Below are positions 62,193 through 64,000 of a stretch of DNA of 64,000 bases, piece by piece. The DNA lies in contig NZ_CP138953.1 of the NCBI RefSeq assembly GCF_047126315.1, forward strand, positions 4,468,409 through 4,532,408, written 5' to 3'. Below the pieces are notes generated by a model. That model did not search any database. It was not told the origin of the DNA and saw only the letters and a program-made list of their open reading frames with translations. This stretch comes from Shimia sp022448905. Lineage in GTDB: Bacteria; Pseudomonadota; Alphaproteobacteria; Rhodobacterales; Rhodobacteraceae. Each line of letters opens with the position of its first letter. Position 1 is the stretch's first letter. Both the position numbers and the translations under genes were made by a program.

Positions 62193-63254
62193 ATGACAAA
62201 TCAAATGGTCGGAATTGAAATCAACGATCTGCACCTCTCCTTTGGAGACACCGAGGTGTTGACCGGGGTGAACCTCGACATTCAACCGGGCGAGTTCTTC
62301 GCCTTCCTTGGGCCCTCCGGCTCTGGCAAATCCACCCTGCTGCGCTCGATTGCGGGCTTCGGCCCGACCCCACGTGGCAGCATCCGCATTGGCGGGCGCG
62401 ATGTGGTCAGCTTGCCACCGTGGAAACGCAATGTCGGCATGGTGTTCCAGTCCTATGCGCTGTGGCCGCATATGTCGGTGCGAGACAACGTCGGCTTTGG
62501 CCTCAAAGAACGCAAAGTGCCCAGCACCGAAATTGCCCCGCGTGTAGACGCCGCGCTGGAGCTTGTCGGGTTGAGCCATTTGGCGGATCGCATGCCCAAC
62601 CAGCTCTCCGGTGGCCAGCAACAACGGATCGCTTTGGCCCGCACCGTGGTGGTGGAACCTGAGGTTCTGCTGCTGGATGAGCCGCTGTCCAATCTGGATG
62701 CCAGCCTTCGGGTGCAGATGCGCCGGGAACTTCTAGCATTGCAGCGCAAACTTGGCCTGACCACCATCTTTGTGACCCACGATCAGGAAGAGGCCAATAC
62801 CACCGCCGATCGCATGGCGGTGCTCGACAAAGGCGTGATCCAGCAAATTGGCACCCCGCAAGAACTCTATGACACCCCGCAAAACCTGTTTGTGGCGGAG
62901 TTTCTTGGCACGGCCAATATTCTTGGGGGACAGGTCGAAACCGACGGTAGCGCCAAGCTCTTCCGCACCAGCGCGGGCGATGTGCTGCCTCTGAGCGACG
63001 GTCACGCTGGTGCAGGCTCCATTGTGCTGCGACCACAGAACATGCAGATCGTCGATCAAGCAGGCGCTGACACCCTGCCTGGCACCATCCTGCACCGCGA
63101 GTTCATGGGCAGTCAGGTGCGCTACATCGTGCGCACCTCCGGCACGGAAATGATTGTCGATCAGTTCCACCATGTGGGCCATGATTGGCGCGACACCGGA
63201 AGCGACGTGCACCTCAAGGTCAACACCAACGAAGCGGTGATTGTGGCCTCATGA
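62193..63254 (+). CDS. ABC transporter ATP-binding protein (FbpC/AfuC type)
   Basis: A 353-residue ATPase. Walker A GPSGSGKST, Q-loop FQSYALWPHM, signature LSGGQQQRIALA, Walker B VLLLDEPLSNLDA, H-loop FVTHDQEEA, then a C-terminal TOBE domain. The ATG at 62193 follows GGGAG; an in-frame GTG lies at 62175. It overlaps the phosphatase gene (ATGA). Confidence 0.95.
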   Translation: MTNQMVGIEINDLHLSFGDTEVLTGVNLDIQPGEFFAFLGPSGSGKSTLLRSIAGFGPTPRGSIRIGGRDVVSLPPWKRNVGMVFQSYALWPHMSVRDNVGFGLKERKVPSTEIAPRVDAALELVGLSHLADRMPNQLSGGQQQRIALARTVVVEPEVLLLDEPLSNLDASLRVQMRRELLALQRKLGLTTIFVTHDQEEANTTADRMAVLDKGVIQQIGTPQELYDTPQNLFVAEFLGTANILGGQVETDGSAKLFRTSAGDVLPLSDGHAGAGSIVLRPQNMQIVDQAGADTLPGTILHREFMGSQVRYIVRTSGTEMIVDQFHHVGHDWRDTGSDVHLKVNTNEAVIVAS

Positions 63255-63853
63255 GCTTTCGCTACACCGGCCCACGCCTGCTCCTGTTGCGCCACGGCGA
63301 AACGGAATGGAACCGGCAGGGCCGGCTTCAGGGCCGCAAAAACTCTCCGCTCACGGACCTGGGGCGGGCGCAAGCCCGCCAACAGGGGGAGATCCTCAAG
63401 CAAATCAGCAGCATCGAGTGTTTCGATGCCGTTTGCAGTCCGTTGGGGCGGGCACAGGAAACAGCTCGGATCGCGCTTTCCGCTGTTGGCAAACTTCCGC
63501 GTTTGGAGGCACGTGTTGCCGAAATCAACGCAGGAGACTGGGAAGCCAAAACCTTTGGTGAGATCTGTGGGTCCGCCCCCAGTTTTCACGACAAAGACCT
63601 GATGCGGCTGTTTTTGACCGCGCCAAATGGCGAGGGTTTCGACGCTTTGCGCGCGCGGTGTGTAGCGTTTCTGTCTGACCTGGAGCAGCCAACCATTGTC
63701 GTGTCGCACTCCGTAACGCTTTGTATGATCCGTGGCCTGCTTCGCGACCTGGGCCGGACAGAGATCGAAGCCCTGGATCGTCCTCAAGGGGCGGTTTATG
63801 AGGTGGCGGCCGGTGTGGAGACGCTGTGGTCGGCAATATCAGCACGTGTCTAG
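63251..63853 (+). CDS. Histidine phosphatase family protein (PGAM-like)
   Basis: A 200-residue acid-phosphatase/phosphoglycerate-mutase-like enzyme. The nucleophile is in LLRHGETEWNRQGRLQG, the second His in VVSHSVTLCMIRG, and CSPLGRAQETA is conserved. Translationally coupled to the ABC ATPase, so it probably removes phosphate from the transported compound or its product. This supports a phosphorylated substrate for the transporter; the specificity is not known. Confidence 0.9.
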   Translation: MSFRYTGPRLLLLRHGETEWNRQGRLQGRKNSPLTDLGRAQARQQGEILKQISSIECFDAVCSPLGRAQETARIALSAVGKLPRLEARVAEINAGDWEAKTFGEICGSAPSFHDKDLMRLFLTAPNGEGFDALRARCVAFLSDLEQPTIVVSHSVTLCMIRGLLRDLGRTEIEALDRPQGAVYEVAAGVETLWSAISARV

Positions 63854-63869
63854 AGGATAGTATTGTCTC

Positions 63870-64000
63870 GTGAGATCTACGTACAAGTACGAATATACGC
63901 TCAAAAAGGCCTTAGCGGACGGTGACGCACCTATCGCCACCAAAGGGCATTCATCCTATTGCGATGTCACTGCTACTATAGAGGACTTATTTTTGGTTGC
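63870..64000 (+). CDS. Possible 5' part of a gene running off the window
   Basis: From GTG at 63870 the frame stays open to the window edge (43 complete codons), starting VRSTYKYEYTLKKALADGD. AGAGGATA lies 11-18 nt before it. Base composition is more AT-rich than in the preceding operon. I do not recognise the sequence; it could be spurious. Confidence 0.3.
   Translation, partial: MRSTYKYEYTLKKALADGDAPIATKGHSSYCDVTATIEDLFLV

Noticed and set aside
1..64000. CRISPR array, prophage or gene transfer agent cluster
   Set aside because: No regular spacer-repeat pattern, no terminase, capsid, tail, integrase or transposase genes are visible.

Overview
The window looks like a chromosomal segment of a marine Rhodobacteraceae (Roseobacter-group) alphaproteobacterium. 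The evidence is the tight block chvI-chvG-hprK-rapZ-manX(EIIA)-ptsH next to pckA, a short-form hisG with hisZ, a fused indolepyruvate ferredoxin oxidoreductase, TRAP and EamA transporters, proteins resembling the DUF6473 and DUF5928 families, and fairly high GC with strong codon bias. I see no prophage, transposase, integrase, rRNA or CRISPR array. Species cannot be named from the sequence.

Layout. 0-8.1 kb: Sel1-repeat protein, ArsR/AHSA1 pair, EamA exporter, HAD hydrolase plus ornithine-cyclodeaminase-like gene, MFS transporter, zapE. 8.2-12.1 kb: tRNA-Trp, a DUF374 acyltransferase, a small ArsR/NIPSNAP/ABM module, and tuf. 12.2-20.4 kb: lipoprotein, cytochrome P450, DUF2189 membrane protein, an orphan membrane protein, parC, SH3 protein, SDR, HIG1-type protein. 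20.4-24.9 kb: cobalamin adenosyltransferase, etfBA, a DUF6473-type protein, 3-hydroxybutyryl-CoA dehydrogenase. 24.9-32.3 kb: acyltransferase and the regulatory PTS/ChvGI block, divergent from pckA. 32.5-43.6 kb: tRNA-Met, iorAB with divergent lrp, aroQ, tex, a cupin broken by an in-frame TAG, and hisS-hisZ-hisG. 43.7-46.3 kb: sulfotransferase and a branching-type glycosyltransferase.

Two catabolic/uptake blocks fill the right third. From 46.3 to 54.1 kb, pyroglutamyl peptidase, a fused 5-oxoprolinase, a DctPQM TRAP transporter and a MarR-type regulator form what reads as a pyroglutamate uptake and salvage unit, with a 27-bp palindrome in the divergent promoter. From 54.3 to 63.9 kb, a periplasmic binding protein, a histidine kinase and an NtrC-like response regulator (PgtC-PgtB-PgtA order) precede an Fe/organophosphate-type ABC transporter and a histidine phosphatase. 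The response regulator has lost GAFTGA and has a degenerate Walker B, the transporter's binding-protein gene carries an in-frame TGA, and a double palindrome lies in front of it. This is the most interesting system in the window.

Non-coding features of note: a three-copy 40-nt intergenic repeat with 11-nt internal period, several convincing intrinsic terminators, and dyads in front of the MFS gene, iorAB/lrp, oplAH/TRAP and the ABC operon. Functions are read from sequence motifs and family knowledge only; no database search was run.
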